Assembly (NCBI RefSeq): GCF_003254395.2 | Contig: NC_037639.1 | Coordinates: forward strand, 11,389,037 to 11,453,036 | Length of the DNA: 64,000 bases | Direction of reading: 5' to 3' | Origin: Apis mellifera | Taxonomy: Eukaryota; Arthropoda; Insecta; Hymenoptera; Apidae | Shown: in pieces, positions 50,580-62,540 of the stretch | Position numbering within the stretch: position 1 is the first letter of the stretch | How the letters are laid out: each line of letters opens with the position of its first letter | Translations under genes and position numbers: made by a program | Notes under the pieces: generated by a model | The model's database searches: none | Seen by the model: the letters and a program-made list of their open reading frames with translations, nothing else | Told to the model about the DNA's origin: nothing

Positions 50580-53167
50580 CGGTTGTTTGCATACGAAAGA
50601 ATTCGAGTCAAGCGCGACGAGCCGAAAATTCCGGCCGGGTCTCGCATCGGTTGTTGTTTCAACTGACGCTGCCCGGTCTCGACGGGCTGCGGCGCAATTA
50701 AATTAAATGCTTCGGATTAATTGTTCGAAAGCAGTTAAATTAGTTGCGTTTGTTTTGCCCGATTTTTGCGCAATCTCGCTGCGGAATGCGCGAGGTGTAC
50801 GCACACACTGTGCCACGCCGAGGGGGTGGCCGGCGCGGAGTGAAAGGGTGGAAATTTCGTCCGCGGCCGCCTATTACCCATCGCGCGTCCTCGAAATCTC
50901 GCCGGGTTAACGCAGCCAAAGCGTCGAAATACGCGCGCGTGTTCTCGCGAAAAGGACACTTAAAAAATTCATTTGCGTGCGCCCCCCTCCCACCGCGTTT
51001 GTATGCTAAATGGGAATTCGCGCTTCTCGTTTTTCTCGTTCCCCATCGAACGAAACGTTTCGCTGTGAGTGGAGGAGTGGCGAAGCGTTTAAAGGTGAAG
51101 AAGTGGCGACACTCGATTTTTCCCCGATTTATTTTTTTCCTCCCTCTTTTCTTCGTATTCAAGAAAATCCCTCGTCAAGGAATACTTCTTTAATTTCGAT
51201 CGTATCTTTTTTTTTTTTCTTTCTCGGAATTCCAATATCCTGAAAAATGAAATATCGAGAAGGTCTAGAGAAATCATTTCCACGTCTATCGTCTCTCAGT
51301 CAGCATCCTCTATATACGCCAAGTCACGTTTACCCCGTATGATGAAACATCCGCTAGCTGCACATCGACGAGATCGAGTCGAGACGACGAAGGAGGCAAC
51401 GCAGAGGCGCGGGGAGAGGCAATGCCGCATCTTGAAGCGCATCGTGAGCGGCGACGCGGACTCTTGAGCCGCATTGCTCGGATGCTGGTGACGCGTACGA
51501 GCGTCTGGCAAGCCTGCCAGTAAGTAAACGCACGGTTAGACATGGTTAGACTGGCATCCGGCCGCAAGCTCTCAACCTCATTGCGACCATACACACCACC
51601 CCGATTCCCGGCTAGCTTTCGTGCTTCTCCCGTTGTTCCAACCTCCCCCCTCTCCCCCTGGGACCGATACCGATCCGCATACGGATATCGCATCGTCGGG
51701 ACATTCAAGACATAACGGGCCGAGGAGAGATATGCATCATTAGGATTGCCGGACAGCCGACACACGCGCGTCCGTTTCGGCGCCGCGTTCCTACTATCCT
51801 TCGATTCTCCATCGGTCGAGATCGTTGGAATGCCAAGGGGTGCTCGCTTCCTAAGATGGCCCGCATACCCGCGTACGCGTATTCCTCCCCTCCTCCTCCC
51901 TTCCTTCTCCCTTCCTGCCTATGCATGCACCATGTTCAAACCTTCCGAAAATTCGCCAATTGGATTCTTATTCATTTCGAGATTTAAATTGTCTCGATGC
52001 AAACAAAGAAACGATGTCTCTCTCTCTTGCAGAAAGAGAAGATCCCAAGAAAGGACAAAGACTGTTCCTCGATCGCTCGCTCGGTACACGAATTCCTAAA
52101 TAAATTGCGTGCCTTCGTACATACGGGCTGGAAAACGAACGAATAGGAATTGTTGGAGCAGCGTATACAGCCTCCGGGGAGGAAGAGGGGGATGTAGGTG
52201 AGCGAAGGGGTTGGCAGAGGGATATAAGCGAGAGGGGGAGGGCGAGAGGGATACGAAACGCGGGATACGGGACAGGGAGAAAGAAAGAGGGAAAGATAGA
52301 TGGTGATAGGATGAGGGAGGGGGAGAGGAGGGGGAGAGGGTAGATACGGTGGTGGTGCCGATGGCGGTGCCAGTGACTCGGTCGAACGACCAGGGGTTTG
52401 GAAACCGTAATCGTTCTAACCCCGCGCCTCGACTACCCCTACGCTTCGTACCTGCCCTCCCCCTCCCCCCTCCCTCCCTCTCGCTCTCACACCCCCGATG
52501 GCCCTGTGGCCGGTCGTGCGCTCGCTATTTATTGCCCGCACTCGGCCGGTTCACAACATAAATATGTTACACCTATGGCCACACCTACTGGCCACGGATC
52601 GCGAATTCCTCCGCAACCATCCACGGACGTACCGCGAAAAGAATTACCGCGGATAAGCGGATAAACGCGCCGTTCCGTCCTGTTTTTACGCCCGCCGTCT
52701 GCGCGTTCCACGCCTTCCTTTTTCCTCTTTTTAAGCGTTCCCCGCTTACGCGTTTCGAGATTTGTTTCGTCGTGTTTCCTTTTGATCTTTTTGTTTTTTA
52801 ATTATATATGTATATATATCTTTTGATAGACGAGAGATGATTTTTTTTTAAAAGAAGATACAGTGGAAATAACGTACGTATGTATATTCATTTTTGCTCG
52901 TAATTGGAAAATTAAGAATATTAATCGGAGATATTAACGTTGGAAAAATATTATCCAGAATTTTAAATCTGTCTTTTCAAAGTGGAAGGATTTGGAGGAT
53001 TGTCTAGATAGAGTTTTCTGCTAGAAATCCACGAGGGTGGACGTAAGAACGAACAGTCGAGTTTCGAAAGATAAAAGAAAGACCAACTGTTGAACATATT
53101 GGCCAGCCTCGATCGATCCCTGCGCCTACGCTCTTAATCGTAAAAGTTAACCAATTTTCTTACTTAC

Positions 53168-53310
53168 GTTCTTGGCGATTCCCTCCGAATTTTTCGATTG
53201 CCTCTCGATCCCTCTCCACGCTCTTGCCTCTCAATCTGTCGATCTTTTCCAGGCCAAAAAGTACCTCTTCCTCTGATTCCTCGCCCGGACAATTTTTCTC
53301 TTCGGCATTC
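53168..53310 (-). other. Candidate exon ending in a strong splice donor
   Basis: The segment ends in GAAC|GTAAGTAAG (donor at 53167-53161, minus). One frame is open through it and ends in an acidic, helix-prone stretch (EEKNCPGEESEEEV, then LEKIDRLRGK). An ATG frame in another phase encodes only about 25 basic residues. The upstream side runs into a TA repeat, so any acceptor would be unusual. It may be a noncoding first exon or chance. Confidence 0.2.
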
Positions 53311-53320
53311 GAGACGAAAC

Positions 53321-53369
53321 GATATATATATCTATATATATGTATATATATATATATATATGTATATAC
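53321..53369. repeat. TA/TATG microsatellite
   Basis: A TA array with TCTA and TGTA interruptions. Confidence 0.9.
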
Positions 53370-53439
53370 GATGATGAGAATAAAGGGGCGAACGGAGAAG
53401 GAGGGAAAAAGGCGAAAGAGGGAATAGAACGCGTTCAGG

Positions 53440-53640
53440 ATGGAAAACGTTTCGGTTGGAAGGCTCGATTCGCGGCCACGACGCGCAAAAGCTCGACAGC
53501 TCCGCGGACGCACGTGCAACTCGGCCGCGTGGCACGTGGTGTTTGTCGGAGTGGCTCGGCTCGAAAGCCGCTCACCAGAGCTTGCAAGCTCTCGAGCTTT
53601 CATTGGCCGATGGGTGGAAACTGCGCATGATTGCGGGTGT
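53440..53640 (-). promoter_or_regulatory. Promoter-like CpG-rich block
   Basis: The block is unique, GC-rich and free of simple repeats. It has a CCAAT box on the minus strand (ATTGG near 53601-53605 on plus), CACGTG E-boxes near 53512 and 53533, and a 16-nt palindrome AGAGCTTGCAAGCTCT at 53577-53592. It lies just upstream (on the minus strand) of the donor-ended segment at 53168-53310. Promoter function is inference. Confidence 0.2.
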
Positions 53641-56600
53641 GGCCAGAACTTAAGGGGCGGAATAAGCTCGGGGTGACGATAGGACATCCCGAAAGGGGCA
53701 CGTCTTCGTGGGTGTCCACGTTCCTCCGCTATCCCACCCCTAACGTGCTTTTTCCTTAAGCTTCTAACGAGCGTGAGAACCCGCTCTCTCCCGTCCCAGA
53801 GCTTCGAGAACTCGCGAACTCACTTCTTCGATCCCGGGGAGACCCGTGCACGGCCGAGGCGGGGGCCGGGTGGGGCACAGGGGGTGGCCGTGCTAATTAA
53901 GGAAAACTAATGACGTCGAACGTCCTCTCGCGGAGGACACAGCCCGATAGGAGTTAATGCCACCGTCGCGGTATTATTCATCCAACTTTTTCTTCTTTTT
54001 TTTTTTTTTTAACGAACGAGGCGAACTTTTGCGCGGCGGCGTTACGGGGGGAGGAAGGAAGGGGGAAGGGGTTGATATCGGTCGACTCGAGCCGTCTTGA
54101 ATTTTAACGAGAGGGCGAGGATTCGACGAAGCTGAATTCGTACGTAACGGTCTCGTTCAACGGAGATCTTCTTTCCTTTCTTCTTTTTTTTTCTCTTCTC
54201 CCTCGTCGTATAATTTTTCTCCTCGTCTCTTCGAAATCGTATCGCGTCTCCCTTTGTCCCGATTCGCGAATTCTCGCATTTATTCCTCCGCGCGGGGAAT
54301 AAATTTCTTGGCGCGCACGAGCCAAGCATCGTTATCGATCGACGCAACGTATTTTTCTTTTGTAGCAACAGGTGGAAGTTATTTTCGCATTAACGCGAAC
54401 GAAAAGAAGAGAGCGAGGCGAGCGTTCCTCCCCTCCCCTTCCCTCGACGTTTCCAACGTCGCCATCGGTTAACAAATCGGTCGGTTCGGTCAATGTTTGA
54501 CGAGATCGCCGTATCTAACCGTGGTGGAAGCGAAAGTCTAATCACGGCCGGCCGATAAATAAATCGGTCGGTCTAGCTCGAAACCAGCGAATCGGTTAGG
54601 AGGATGGGTGTGATTTTAGGGAAGAGCACGCGACCGATGGAAGGGGGGAGCAGTTGGGTTGGGATCCTTCATCACGTATTTACACGCTATGCTTGCTGAT
54701 TGCACGCGCACCAACGGTTTTAATGATTTACCCTTGGAGAATGGCATTTAACCTAGAAGCTGGAGAGTTACGTCGTCATTTATCATCGATCGCCCGATTA
54801 CAAACATCCCCTCCATCCCTAAAACGAATAGAACGTTTCTCGTGCGTCGCAAAATTATTTGTGAAGTTATAACGACTGTCGCCGAATCGTGATAACGATC
54901 CCACTCCTCGAAGATTCCCTCTTTTTCTTCTGGCGTATATATCCAGAAACGTCGCGACGAGAAGGAGAACCGGTAAATACGTAATGGGCCGTCGTCTCGG
55001 AACCAGATCGTCGTCGGCGGGATTATATTATGACGCCGACTATTGATTGCAATTATGACACGACCTGTGCAAGATTAGCGTGGATAAGGGGGAGGGGGAG
55101 GAGATGGAGGAGGAGGAGGAGAGAGGGAGGGACACAGCACCGATCGCTATTTCATAAATTCGCAATGACGCACGGGTTGGTCGTGAGTGACGTGTCATAT
55201 ATCGCGTAACGGCCAACATTTATGCGCACTAGCCGGGCACATAATTGCAATTAGAGCGGAATTCATTTACATCAGGCCCGACGTTCGATTCGTTCAAGGG
55301 AGAGAGGACGGATTTACACGGATGGCGCGCATACGCCCCATCCCCCATTTATTTTTCGATTCGCGTGGATCGGTGTAAGTATCCGTGCAAACGGAATAGA
55401 TGAACGAGATCTCGACGACGGTGACTTTCGATTCTAAAGTTGAGGAGGAGAAAATAAGAAGAGCTCTCGGATGTAACGAAAATATATGCTTCCATCGTGG
55501 TTCCATCCTTCAAAGAGATAGAAAAAGAGAATCGGAATCGAGCGAATTTTTCTGAAACTAAGCGCGAGACCCGGTTGACAAATACCGTTCGATTTTTAAA
55601 TATTTACGGTACTACGCTATTTTTCCACGCATCGGCTATTCCATTCGCGATATGGCGCTTCCCGCCCACCGTATCGATGAGAATTTATCGTCCGAAATAC
55701 GATTTTATGAAAATTAACGCTGCTTTCGTCGGTCGGATAGATAAATAAATAAATAAATCCGGCGTTTATTATTTTAGAAGAGCTTTCCGCGCTTAAGTGG
55801 GCTTCGCGATACGCGTTTTTCGATATACGGGCGCCAACATTGGTAGAAAAAAATAAAAAATAAAAAAAAAACAAAGAAACGAAAGAAACTGTTAAAACTC
55901 GAAGAACATTTACAAAGGGTATATTTTAGGAAAAGTAAGAGAGAGAAAGAGAGAAAGGTAGACGCTCTCGTTTCTAAAAAATTTCATTTCGATTTTTTTA
56001 AACGTTCAGTCCACGCGTCCAGGATTAAAAGCTAATTCGAGCGATCCAGTTTAATTGAGCGATTAACGGCTAAATAGAGGCGGCCCCTCTCTCTCACTCT
56101 TTCTCTCCCATCCTCCATACCATTCGTCCCTCCGCCCCGCCGCTCCCTCTCTCGCCGATCCTCCTCCCCCCACCACCTTTTAGAACAAATCGTTCGTGAT
56201 GGTGTCCAGCCCGGTGGAAAATATAATTCAAAGATATTTATGGCTGGATTACCGCTGGAATTGGGTATCTAATATACATGACCGGTTCCACCGGGTCCGG
56301 CCGGACTTTAACTGTCCACCAGGGGGTTACGTTTCGCCCTTTTAAAGCGATACCGGGCCCGCCATTACCCGACCGTGAACGCCGCCCAATTACCCGACCG
56401 CACGTTAGTGCGAGAGCGCTGGAGGAGCCAAGATTCACGTGCGAACGCGAAAATTTAACGAGCCGAATTTTCGCCCGCTCGCCGAGCGGCGAAACGGGAC
56501 ACGCTCTCTCTCCTGCCGGAGGAGGAGTGGAAACAACGGGAAAAGGGACAAGAGTTTTCCCGGTGATCGTGGAAAAGGATTAGCCGCAATTGATAGCCAC

Positions 56601-56950
56601 GAGCATGGAGGAACGTGCTCGAAACGTGGCGTTACGCGCCGGATCGCCGTCCAAACACTATTCGCGTTTCGCTCGCTTTCCAAGCCTCGGCTGCCGCTGT
56701 TCGTGTTTAGACCTTAACGTATTCGGATTCCATGCTCGCGTTGAATAAAAAACGCGGGGCGAAAAAAGATGGAAAAAATGGAAGAGAATGGGAGAGGAAA
56801 AAGGAGGGACGAAATCGCGGTAAAAAAAAATCGTGGAAATTATTTGATATCGCCTCCTCGGTATATTTCGCTATTCTAAAATACACGCAGTTCGGGAATA
56901 AAAAATTTATCGCTCGTTAAGACCCGATCGTTTCAAAGGGTAAAGGGGAT

Positions 56951-56953
<3 letters not shown>

Positions 56954-56982
<29 letters not shown>
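56954..56982. repeat. (GA)n microsatellite
   Basis: Uninterrupted GA array. Confidence 0.95.
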
Positions 56983-56985
<3 letters not shown>

Positions 56986-57169
56986 CACGGTCGTAGAACG
57001 TGCCGAACGCGGAATTAATTAGAAGCAGCTGCCGGCGCGGAGAGATTAGACGCGATCGCGCAAGGGTAATTTTGATCCTGATCCAGAATTAGGGCCAGAG
57101 TGTAATGTCCAGTGTTGAACGTTGCGCAGTGTCCGGTGGTTAGTGCCGGGCCAGATGTCGCCACGGGCG

Positions 57170-57177
57170 TGACGTCA
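57170..57177. promoter_or_regulatory. CRE-like palindrome TGACGTCA
   Basis: A perfect 8-nt CREB/ATF consensus lies in unique sequence (CGTGACGTCACTGG) between GA-repeat and CCA/CT-rich DNA. Function is inferred from the motif only. Confidence 0.25.
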
Positions 57178-57987
57178 CTGGTTAACTACCCTTTCGCAAC
57201 CAACACCACCACCACATGGCATCGCCACCGTCAACCGACCTCCCTCCCACTCCCTCCCTCCTCCTCCATCCCCCTCCACCCCGCGTTACCTTCACCGCAC
57301 CCGACCGACACGATATACGGGGATGATTCTGATTAATTACCGATAGTTACACAAGCTGACGCCACGCCGTTGACAACCCTCGTCAACAGCGGCGGACCTT
57401 TCCCTCCCCTCCCCCTCCCAAAGCCCGTTTGCCTATCGAAAATCGCATATCCGATTAACTTCTTCGAACCGAGGGTCGTATCGCGCGTATTTCTCTTTTT
57501 CCTCTTCCTTTTCGTTTCCTTCTTTTTTCCTTCGAATTAAAAATCGAAAACGAACGAAGGGGAGAAAGATTCGATGGAAGTTCTATTGAAAAGAAGAAAA
57601 AAAGAATGTCTTCTCTATATAGAGAAAGAACTCGTGGTGGAGGAGTTTGGAAATATTGCACGCGCGGTTTCTCGAAAGGCAGAAAGGGAAGACAAAGTGT
57701 ATCCGTAGTGGAAATACGTAGTGCACCCGCGTACGTCAAATCCATTTATCGATTCGTCGAGGTTTAATTCATTCGGAGGGACGCCGGGAAGGATTGTTAT
57801 GCGAGAAGGGATGAAAACGCGCGAGAGCAGTAGCATCCCCTCGCGAGATGCATCGAGCCACGACCGACCGATCGGACCGCCAATATTTGGCAATTACGAA
57901 ATATGAGTTTACATTTAATAATTGCGGTAAACACCGGCGGACGCGGCGAGTGGCCACAGGGGGTGGGCCCAACGAGATATGGTCGCA

Positions 57988-58069
57988 CGTTCGTTCGTTC
58001 GTTCGTTCGTTCGTTCGTTCGTTCGTTCGTTGGTCGGTTCGTTCGTTGGTTCGTTCGTCGGTTCGTTCG
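57988..58069. repeat. CGTT tetranucleotide repeat
   Basis: Eleven perfect CGTT units (57988-58031) are followed by degenerate units with GG variants up to about 58069. Because four does not divide by three, all frames read a periodic Phe-Val-Arg-Ser peptide without stops. Confidence 0.95.
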
Positions 58070-61000
58070 CTTACTCGCTTCCTCGCATTTCGGCTAAATT
58101 CCGATTTACTCTCCGTGATAGGCATTATTCGACGCAGCCCGCGACTACGTTTTATTCGCTCCAACACGCCGCGAACCTCTGTTTCCCTTTATCATCGTCC
58201 GCCGAGATAAATGCCCGCCGCGTCCCCAAACTTTTTGTTCCCCACCCTTTCCCCCCTCCCACCAGCCCATAGGCACCACCGGGCTCTCGCGCCCGTTTTG
58301 TGAACTTTTCACGCTCGCGTCTGCCTTCGACGTGTGCATATTTGTCTCTCCCTTCTCGACCCTTCGCGCCTTCCCCTCCCTCCTCCTTCTGCTTATAACG
58401 ATATTGCGCGACCACGTTCGCGTATCGCCTCGATCGAGGCTGAGGAGGGACGAGCGGAGGAAAGGTAGCTCCAAGTCCAAGTCTCGCGCACGATAAGTGG
58501 GAGGCGGGCCTCCACCTATTCCCTGCCGCTACTTCCTCCAAACCTGTATACTATTAATGAGAATATGATCGATATTAGCAAACATTCCCCATGGGATATT
58601 TACTACGCGAGGCGGTTCGCGTAGATCGATACCGTATTTGCGATCTGTCGCGGTTATCGACGCCGACGTTTATTCAAATGTAATATCCCCGTCCGCCGGC
58701 GAAGATTACCTGCTTGGAAAATGTGTCCCACAGGTACGCATCGATTTTCCTTTGCGCCTCGACGACCCGCCACGCTTCTGTTCCTCTTCTCCTTCTCCTT
58801 CTTTTTTTTTCTTTTTTTTTTCTTTTTTTATTTTTCGCTCCCATCCCTCCCTCCTGTACGCTCGAATTATTATCCTTCTCTGGACGAGCATCGATAAAAG
58901 CGGAGTTCGTATCGGTTCTGACATTTCCGCCAAGTTCCCGAGCGATCCGTTTTCGAGACTTTATATAACACGGTTATTTTTATTAAAAATAAAACGCCGT
59001 TTTATTTTCCTCGTCTCCCCTCCATCGTTTAATTTGTCAAGAACACGGAAACAGATTCGCGAGATTGCATAATCGGTAAACGACAGATGCAAGCAAGGTG
59101 GTCTCGAAAGAAAGAAAGAAAGCTGAGCACCTCGCGCGAGATATACGCTCGCGCTATTACGTAAAATCCACGGCAGCCACCTTTTATTCCGTCGTCTTCT
59201 CCCCCTCTTTTCTGCCTCATAGACGTTGTTCTCGGAAGGGCTCGGCCACGCACACCACGACACCCTCGTCCACGCTTTCGTTCGCGCGAGCGAAAGTCCC
59301 CTCCATTCCTCGTCCCTCGCCCCTTTCCGCTCGGTGTCCTACACCGGTAGTTCAAAAAGTTCTCAAGCCACTCTCGACGCAAGCTGTTTCACCAAGGATC
59401 TCGCGCCTTTTTCCAATTTCTTAAAGAGCTGCGACAATTTATGTGAAGCGCGTTCATAAAGTACCGCCACCATCCCCTCCCCGACTACCCTCGTTCGTTC
59501 AAACCTCGTCGTCGTGTTCCATCGAGACGCCTGGAGAAACCTGGGAACCGAGACCCCCCCCCTCCCTTTCATCTCCCTCACTCACTCCTCCCTTTCTTTC
59601 CTCTCGTTGGTAGACTTCTTAAAAGTTACTTGAAACTTCGTGTTTCTCGATACTTATTAGCCCGGGACGGTCGATCGACGGCACTCCTCGCACGTTCACG
59701 CGTTTCGACACAAAGTTTCGCAATATAGGGACGCGTGCATGCGTCCACCACGATACTTACGATTCCCGATTCCTTTATTTTCCCCGGAGAGAAGGAGAAG
59801 GAGGAGGAGGGGAAAGGAAACGAAGCGAGGAATAAAATTCATAAAATGTGAAAGGAGCATGACGTGAAATATTTATACATTCTCTTCTTTTTTTCATTTT
59901 TTTTTGGCACGTTGTAAAAAACAGGAGTGTAAAACGGGGAGGATGCGAAAGTTTGCCGAGATATAGAGATAGGGAGAGGTTGTAGAGATGTTTGTCCGTA
60001 CTTACGTACAGCGATAATGTAATAACGTTTTTTCCTTTTTTTTTTTTTTTCACGAGAATGAAACAGAGAGCTAAGAAAGAGCTTCTCTCGGTGAAGGAAG
60101 ATCGTGATCGTATGTGGATACTTTAGGAAATTGATTACGGGGGTGGTAAGGGGGTGGCTAGATGGTTTATTGTTCCTCCGCGACGTGGCAGCACCCGTGC
60201 CTTGCCACGACGGAATCCAGTTTAAAACGATCCTTTAAAATAGCCCAACGTTTATCTACCCTTCGAACGTTCGATTTCGATACAAATCCCACTCTCCACA
60301 CCCTCCCTCCTCTCCTACGATTAATATCGAACCGTTAAACCATCGTACGAAATCGTTACGTTAAAGATAAAATCCAATCCAAGTTACTCTCTCATCCTCG
60401 AAGTAGTACGTACATCTTCTTCAACGAACAAGAACTCGAAAGCAAGAGACAAAAAATTGTTAACCATCCAAACGCACGTAAATTAAAAATAAATATTTTC
60501 TCGTCATTCCCTCAATTCGAGAGTTAACCAAAAAATGGATGATCTCTATCTTAATCGAATGATTTAGAAGCAGGGAAGGATAGGGGAAAAATGAAGGAAC
60601 GGACGGTCGGGCCGATAACTCTGAATAGCTAATACCGTGATTTGCGTAAGAGATTCAGCAGGTCGCGATTAATCGCGAGACTTAATGGGCGCGCGCTCCT
60701 GGCCGCGGGCTAACCCCGTGAAATCCTCTCATTTCGAATTCCCCGGGTAACCAAGGAGAAACCTGCCACGGACACCGGTGGAGGAGGGAGCGTCGGTGGT
60801 GGAATCGCGCGCCACGCCGTTTCCCCCACGCACTCCTCTCCTCTCCTCTCCTCTCCTCACCGGCTGCCGTCAAGAACAAAACCGGACCATCGGGGCGTCA
60901 AACGCGCACCATGCACCCATGCATTCGTCGTCGAATCCACGGGTGTTGGGCGGGATGCGCCGATAGAGGCGGCAAACAGGGTCCCTGCTCTCGTTTCTTT

Positions 61001-61914
61001 TCCAATTAAAATTCAACGGCCGTCGGACAGGCCGCGTAATTGGCCGAGATCTCTTTAAGCGGGAAAATTACCCCAGAAGGGCTTGTCGAGCCCGGCAAAG
61101 GTTTAACAGCCGGCTGGAAGATGGAAGGAAGGGGGAGGAGGAAGGGAGGCCGGTCCGGGCCAGTCCTCCCCTTCCCCCTCCCGACGACACCCTCGCCGGG
61201 GCAAAAATCCTGCCAATAAATAAATTTAAATACATGAATATCTCTAACCCATCCCGTCCTGCTCCCCGCTGCCCTGATCGCGGGTTTTACGGGGGGTTCA
61301 TCCGCCGGATACCGATGGATCGACGCGTCGCTGATCACCGGCCAAACTGGTCTCTCTTTCTCTCTCTCTTTTCCTTTCGTTCGATCGAACAACGATCTCG
61401 CGATCTTCTCTCTCCCACTCGTTCGCTCCGAAATTTTCCTTCCCTTCGAGCAAATTTTATTACGTATTACGGAAGGAAACGCGCGTGCACGCGCAACGAA
61501 TTGAATCGTTTTGATCGACGAGAGGAGGAGGAGGGGGATGATGGCGGGTAATTAGCGATGATTCCGTCCCCGTCGATGTCGGGAACGCTACGCGTATCCT
61601 TTTTTTTCCCCGGAACGACATCAGAGAACTTGCCAAAGAATCAAACGCGTGCTTCGATTGACAAAGTGCACGGCGTCGATGACGCTGCGTCGTCGAGGCG
61701 AGCATAAAAATAAAAAGGGAGAGGATGAAAAAAAAAAAAGAAAGAAAGGAAGAAAGAAAGAAAAAGGGAAGATCTGCGAGAGACAGGACAGGAGGGAGCA
61801 AAAAAAAAAAAGAAATAGAAAAGATAAAAAAAAAATTCCGCAACAACCCTTCTCCCCCGTTCGACTACGATCCTCCTCTCCCTTGCCGGAAGCTCGGCTT
61901 GCGCCGCTCGCCAC
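58070..61914. other. No gene recognised
   Basis: The stretch has T tracts (58803-58829, 60036-60050), A/G-rich stretches (61729-61835) and the CTCTC array. Two donor-like GTAAGTA sites occur on the minus strand (near 59759 and 60003), without a convincing exon upstream of either. Confidence 0.45.
60833..60857. repeat. CTCTC pentanucleotide repeat
   Basis: About five perfect pentamers. Confidence 0.9.
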
Positions 61915-62066
61915 TGACGTCACGAAGCGTCTCTGAGCGTTTCTGTGCCGACGCAACCCCTTTTCGACCCTCTCCCCTCCCTCCCTTTCTCCCTCCCTCC
62001 CCCCGGACACCGCTATAAAATCATGTAATTAGCTATATACCTCTTGTCCGTATTGCTCTGTCAGTG
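61915..62066 (+). promoter_or_regulatory. Candidate core promoter (CRE, TATA, initiator-like)
   Basis: A full CRE palindrome TGACGTCA lies at 61915-61922, a TATAAAA box at 62014-62020, and an arthropod initiator-like TCAGTG at 62061-62066. TATA to initiator spacing (about 49 nt) is longer than the usual 30, so either the initiator or the TATA box may be fortuitous. No coding exon was recognised downstream. Confidence 0.22.
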
Positions 62067-62478
62067 GCGCGGTGCGGTGCACTTTAGCGGCACGGGGAGG
62101 GGTGCAGCAGGGGCGAGAGGGTGGGTCGACGTGGAGGAGAGCGCGCGGGGAGAGTTGGGTCCGGAGGAAAGGGGGACGGGGCGGCGGTAGGCCAGGCCGT
62201 CGGGGGAGAGGAGAGGGGCGCATGAAGTACCCGCTAATTAATACCCTTAATTGCACCGACCCCAGCCTACAGCCGCTGCCAGGGCTGTAGGTAGATGGAA
62301 TGCTCGACGGTGAACTCGTTTCAGCCGATCGTCGCTTCGCTTGTCGTCTTCGATGGACTTTGTCGGTGTGGATGCGCTCCCTCCCTCCCACTCGAACGCG
62401 GCTTCGATTCAATTCTATACCCCTTCGATCCGACCAGCCACGGGTAAGCTGGTTAGGAATCTTGGTCGGATCTCGACG

Positions 62479-62540
<62 letters not shown>

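Larger units (their letters stand above)
49147..53160. other. No further gene recognised
   Basis: Besides the candidate first exon this stretch holds ATGTCACGAGCCAAG followed by donor GTAAGC at about 49320-49340 (plus), pyrimidine tracts near 49980-50040 and 50320-50366, a T25 run at 50555-50579, and GGA-rich DNA at 52180-52350. Open frames such as 51765-51310 (minus) are unrecognised and Ser/Arg-rich. Confidence 0.45.
53641..57980. other. No gene recognised
   Basis: The stretch contains T tracts (53985-54010), GGA repeats near 55100-55130, an AAAT repeat (55739-55758), GA repeats (56954-56982) and a complex island at 56190-56410. The plus frame at 55187-55378 runs into donor-like GGT|GTAAGTAT near 55377 but has no recognisable motif. 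Confidence 0.45.

Noticed and set aside
57979..58272. Plus-strand frame with a periodic Phe-Val-Arg-Ser peptide
   Set aside because: It is the translation of the CGTT tetranucleotide array, which has no stops in any frame.
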